From Buttiauxella agrestis ATCC 33320 (GTDB lineage Bacteria > Pseudomonadota > Gammaproteobacteria > Enterobacterales > Enterobacteriaceae): 64,000 nucleotides of DNA. The first letter of the stretch is position 1, and each line of letters begins with the position of its first letter. The stretch lies in contig JALKFA010000001.1 in the NCBI GenBank assembly GCA_024169445.1, positions 248,001 to 312,000 on the forward strand, in the 5' to 3' direction. The position numbers were made by a program, and so were the translations under genes. Below are positions 59,335-64,000 of the stretch, piece by piece. Under the pieces are notes generated by a model, which saw only the letters and a list, made by a program, of their open reading frames with translations, did not search any database and had not been told where the DNA came from.

Positions 59335-60513
59335 TTAATTGTGTTGGTGTTGTGGGCTGAAGCGGCTTCTCAACATCCAGTAGCCAACCACAGCCGAGAA
59401 CAGCGACCCCAACAGAATACCCAGTTTCGCCCAGGTAATGAGTGCCGGGTCAGCGCCATCAAACGCCAGTGAAGCGATGAAGATAGACATCGTGAAACCA
59501 ATGCCACACAGTACGCCCACCGCCATAATTTCCTTGCACGTCGTCCCTTCTGGCAAGGTCGCCAACTTCAATTTGAGAGCCGCCCAGCAAAACAGGCTAA
59601 TACCCAGCGGCTTACCGATAAACAGACCCGCCATAATTCCCATTGGCAGCAGTGAGGTCAACCCTGCAAATGTGACTCCACTTAACGACACACCGGCATT
59701 GGCGAAAGCAAACAGCGGCAGAATCAAGAACGCGACCCAAGGATGAAGCACATGCTCGAGTTCTTTTGCTGGGGAACGGCCTTTTTCGTCTTTGAGCGGA
59801 ATAAGGAAACCAATAATTACCCCAGCAAGCGTTGCGTGTACGCCCGATTTTAACACCGCCGTCCATAACACTACGCCGACCAAAATGTACAGCCCGGTGC
59901 GACGTACGTTGAAGATATTCAGTAATGCCAGAACTGCGATAGCACCTGCTGCAACAGCCAACGAAAGCATAGAAAGATCATTGGTGTAGAACAGGGCAAT
60001 GATAACAATCGCGCCCAGGTCATCGATGATAGCCAGTGCCATCAGGAATACTTTCAATGCTACCGGCACTCGATTGCCCAGCAACGCCAGAATACCCAGC
60101 GCGAAGGCAATATCTGTTGCTGCGGGAATCGCCCAACCTTCACGAGTGATTGGGTCCTGGAAGTTGAACAACAGGTAAATTGCCGCAGGGACAACCATCC
60201 CCCCCAGAGCAGCAATGACCGGGAATGACGCCTGGCGCATGCTGGCAAGCGATCCACTCACCATTTCGCGTTTTACTTCAAGGCCAATCATCAGAAAGAA
60301 GATCGCCATCAACGCATCATTCACCCACAACAACAGGTTTTTACTGATATCCAGTGAACCGATGCGAACTTCAACCGGTGTATTCAGAAATGATTGATAC
60401 AACTCGCTGGTGGAACCCAGATTAGCAAGAACCATTGCCAGAACTGCTGCAAGGATTAAAAAGATACCGCTTGAGGCATCGCTATGGAAAAAGCGTTTTA
60501 GTTTTTTTGTCAT
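59335..60513 (-). CDS. nhaA: Na+/H+ antiporter NhaA
   Basis: 392 residues from the ATG at 60513 (E. coli 388). Inner-membrane antiporter exchanging two protons for one sodium ion, important at high pH or salt. The essential aspartates are in [11 protein letters not shown] and the helix IV block [17 protein letters not shown]; the N-terminus [15 protein letters not shown] and the 12-helix pattern match. The TTG four codons earlier is rejected. Confidence 0.97.
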   Translation of the reverse strand: MTKKLKRFFHSDASSGIFLILAAVLAMVLANLGSTSELYQSFLNTPVEVRIGSLDISKNLLLWVNDALMAIFFLMIGLEVKREMVSGSLASMRQASFPVIAALGGMVVPAAIYLLFNFQDPITREGWAIPAATDIAFALGILALLGNRVPVALKVFLMALAIIDDLGAIVIIALFYTNDLSMLSLAVAAGAIAVLALLNIFNVRRTGLYILVGVVLWTAVLKSGVHATLAGVIIGFLIPLKDEKGRSPAKELEHVLHPWVAFLILPLFAFANAGVSLSGVTFAGLTSLLPMGIMAGLFIGKPLGISLFCWAALKLKLATLPEGTTCKEIMAVGVLCGIGFTMSIFIASLAFDGADPALITWAKLGILLGSLFSAVVGYWMLRSRFSPQHQHN

Positions 60514-60670
60514 TATTTCACCCAACTTATTTTTACTGCCTTAAACATTAGGGCATTAATATGTATTAAGCATAACCCAACCAACACCTCGATAAAAGTA
60601 GATTATATGGCGCGAATAACTCGAAAAAATCGAATTGGAATGTTAATTGAGCTAATCAAATTCGGCGCAT

Positions 60671-60707
60671 AAAAAAGCCTGAATCAAAAATATTCGATTC
60701 AGGCTTT
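60671..60707 (-). terminator. dnaJ: Terminator of dnaK-dnaJ
   Basis: AAAGCCTGAATC / GATTCAGGCTTT arms followed, on the minus strand, by a T-run (TTTTTTAT). 26 bases after the dnaJ stop. The remaining 60514-60670 should carry the nhaA promoter. Confidence 0.9.
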
Positions 60708-60732
60708 GGCGCTACACAAAGGAGTGTGAAGT

Positions 60733-61872
60733 TTAGCGGGTTAAGTCATCAAAGAATTTCTTCACGCCATCAAAGAAATTCTTTGAACGCGGACTGTTCT
60801 TTTCACCGCTTGGCCCACCAAAACTTTCAGCCAGATCGCGCAGCAACTGCTTCTGCTTTTCGTTCAGGCTGACAGGTGTTTCCACCACAACGCGGCATAA
60901 CAGGTCGCCCTGAGCCCCGCCACGTACGGATTTCACCCCTTTGCCACGCATTCTGAACAATTTGCCAGTTTGCGTTTCACCAGGTACTTTCAGGTTCACA
61001 CGACCATCCAGGGTTGGCACTTCAATCTCACCACCCAACGCCGCCATTGCAAAGTTAATTGGCACTTCGCAATACAGGTTATTGCCTTCACGCTCAAAGA
61101 TTGGGTGCTGTTTGACCTGAACCTGAACGTACAAATCACCTGATGGTGCTCCGTGTTCGCCTGCTTCACCTTCACCAGCAAGACGAATACGATCGCCGGT
61201 ATCCACGCCCGCCGGGATCTTCACGGACAGGGTTTTGGTTTTTTCTACACGACCATGGCCATGGCAGGTATTGCACGGATCTTTAATAATCGAGCCACGA
61301 CCCTGGCAGTGCGGGCAGCTTTGCTGCACTGTGAAGAAGCCCTGGCGCATCTGCACCTGGCCTTGCCCATGACAAGTCGGGCAAGTCTGCGGTTTAGATC
61401 CCGCTTTCGCGCCGCTACCGTGGCAAACGCCACACTCTTCGAGTGTTGGAATGCGGATCTCTTTGGTGACGCCACGAACCGCTTCTTCCAGCGTTAAGTC
61501 CATGTTGTAGCGTAAATCGGCACCACGGGAAGCGCGTTGACGACGGCCACCACCGAAGATATCGCCGAATACGTCGCCAAAGATATCGCCGAAGTCAGCA
61601 CCACCGCCACCAAATCCGCCGTGACCGCCGCCACCCATACCACCCTGTTCAAACGCGGCATGACCATACTGGTCATAGGCTGCACGTTTTTGTTCGTCGG
61701 TAAGGATTTCGTAGGCTTCTTTAATTTCTTTAAACTTCGCCTCGGACTCTTTGTCACCCTGATTACGATCCGGGTGGAACTTCATTGCCAGGCGTTTATA
61801 GGCTTTCTTGATTTCACGCTCTTCCGCGTTTTTCGGAACGCCTAAAACCTCGTAATAGTCTCTCTTCGCCAT
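60733..61872 (-). CDS. dnaJ: Chaperone DnaJ (Hsp40)
   Basis: 379 residues (E. coli 376). J domain with HPD in MKFHPDRNQ (33-35), a Gly/Phe-rich linker (residues 75-105), four CxxCxGxG zinc repeats ([32 protein letters not shown]) at about 147-210, then two substrate-binding domains. Stimulates DnaK ATPase. Separated from dnaK by 214 bases containing a palindromic repeat. Confidence 0.98.
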   Translation of the reverse strand: MAKRDYYEVLGVPKNAEEREIKKAYKRLAMKFHPDRNQGDKESEAKFKEIKEAYEILTDEQKRAAYDQYGHAAFEQGGMGGGGHGGFGGGGADFGDIFGDVFGDIFGGGRRQRASRGADLRYNMDLTLEEAVRGVTKEIRIPTLEECGVCHGSGAKAGSKPQTCPTCHGQGQVQMRQGFFTVQQSCPHCQGRGSIIKDPCNTCHGHGRVEKTKTLSVKIPAGVDTGDRIRLAGEGEAGEHGAPSGDLYVQVQVKQHPIFEREGNNLYCEVPINFAMAALGGEIEVPTLDGRVNLKVPGETQTGKLFRMRGKGVKSVRGGAQGDLLCRVVVETPVSLNEKQKQLLRDLAESFGGPSGEKNSPRSKNFFDGVKKFFDDLTR

Positions 61873-61959
61873 CTTTTTTGTCTGCCCCTAACATGCGGGC
61901 ACGGGCGCAGAGGAAAACCTCAACGCCCGTGCCAGTTACCAACCGCTCTATTCATCATT

Positions 61960-62059
61960 CTTCGAGCTGCAGGGGTGTTGGCTGCGCTCACTTACCCCAG
62001 TCACTTACTTTAGTAAGCTCCTGGGGATTCACTCCCTTGCCGCCTACCTGCAACTCGAA
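61960..62059. repeat. 100-bp palindromic intergenic element inside the dnaK-dnaJ operon
   Basis: Outer arms TTCGAGCTGCAGG (61960-61972) and CCTGCAACTCGAA (62047-62059), inner arms with TTGGCTGCGCTCACTTACCCCAG against CTGGGGATTCACTCCCTTGCCGCC-type pairing, and a central CTTACTT/TAGTAAG fold at 62004-62017. It resembles a widespread non-coding element of Enterobacterales seen between genes. It makes the dnaK-dnaJ gap 214 bases. In E. coli this gap is under 100 bases, from memory. Confidence 0.75.
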
Positions 62060-62086
62060 TTATTTCGAATATGAATAAAAGGGCGA

Positions 62087-64000
<1,914 letters not shown>

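Overview
The window is chromosomal DNA of a member of the Enterobacteriaceae. Both flanks are the conserved '0-minute' backbone known from E. coli K-12, here running in the opposite direction: rapA-rluA-djlA, lptD-surA-pdxA-rsmA-apaG-apaH, folA, kefC-kefF, carB-carA and dapB on the left, and ispH-fkpB-lspA-ileS-ribF, rpsT, nhaR-nhaA and dnaJ-dnaK on the right. The proteins match E. coli lengths almost exactly (folA 159, dapB 273, ileS 938, rpsT 87 residues). I cannot name the genus. rapA lacks its N-terminal part and dnaK its first two codons only because the window ends there.

The backbone is interrupted between dapB and ispH by about 30 kb of accessory genes (21.3-51.9 kb). No integrase, transposase, tRNA or CRISPR array was found in it. 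It reads as four blocks. (1) 21.3-28.6 kb: a LacI regulator divergent from three tandem Gfo/Idh/MocA oxidoreductases, a GPH-type sugar symporter and a clan GH-A-like glycosidase, probably glycoside uptake and breakdown with sugar-ring oxidation. (2) 28.7-35.6 kb: a second LacI regulator, a large mannose-6-phosphate-isomerase-like fusion protein, a complete mannose-family PTS (IIA, IIB, IIC, IID) and two cupin proteins of the glucose-6-phosphate isomerase type. A 16-bp palindrome (GGTTAATCGATTAACC and variants) precedes the regulator, the PTS operon and the cupin operon, so these look like one regulon; a perfect CRP-type site lies before the PTS operon. (3) 35.8-45.4 kb: a DgoR-like GntR regulator, DgoK- and DgoA-like enzymes, an SMP-30 lactonase, two MFS transporters, an IlvD/Edd dehydratase, a DHDPS-family aldolase and an SDR dehydrogenase. 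Together these could turn an aldose or aldonate into pyruvate plus a three-carbon (or shorter) aldehyde.

(4) 45.6-51.9 kb is the most unusual block. It is visibly richer in A+T than its surroundings. A LysR regulator is divergent from a tight operon encoding an isochorismatase-fold cysteine hydrolase, HypE, HypF, a HAD phosphatase and a degenerate mannose-PTS IIA-like protein. HypE and HypF normally make the cyanide ligand of [NiFe]-hydrogenase, but no hydrogenase subunit and no HypA, B, C or D is present. HypF looks complete and HypE keeps its C-terminal cysteine, yet HypE departs from the family at two conserved motifs and the IIA-like protein has lost its phosphorylatable histidine. I infer a carbamoyl/thiocyanate-type chemistry used for something other than hydrogenase maturation, possibly with PTS-derived regulation.

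Repeats: three REP/BIME-like pairs of one family (12.5, 28.6, 34.2 kb), a different REP-like repeat at 3.04 kb, and a 100-bp palindromic element inserted between dnaK and dnaJ.
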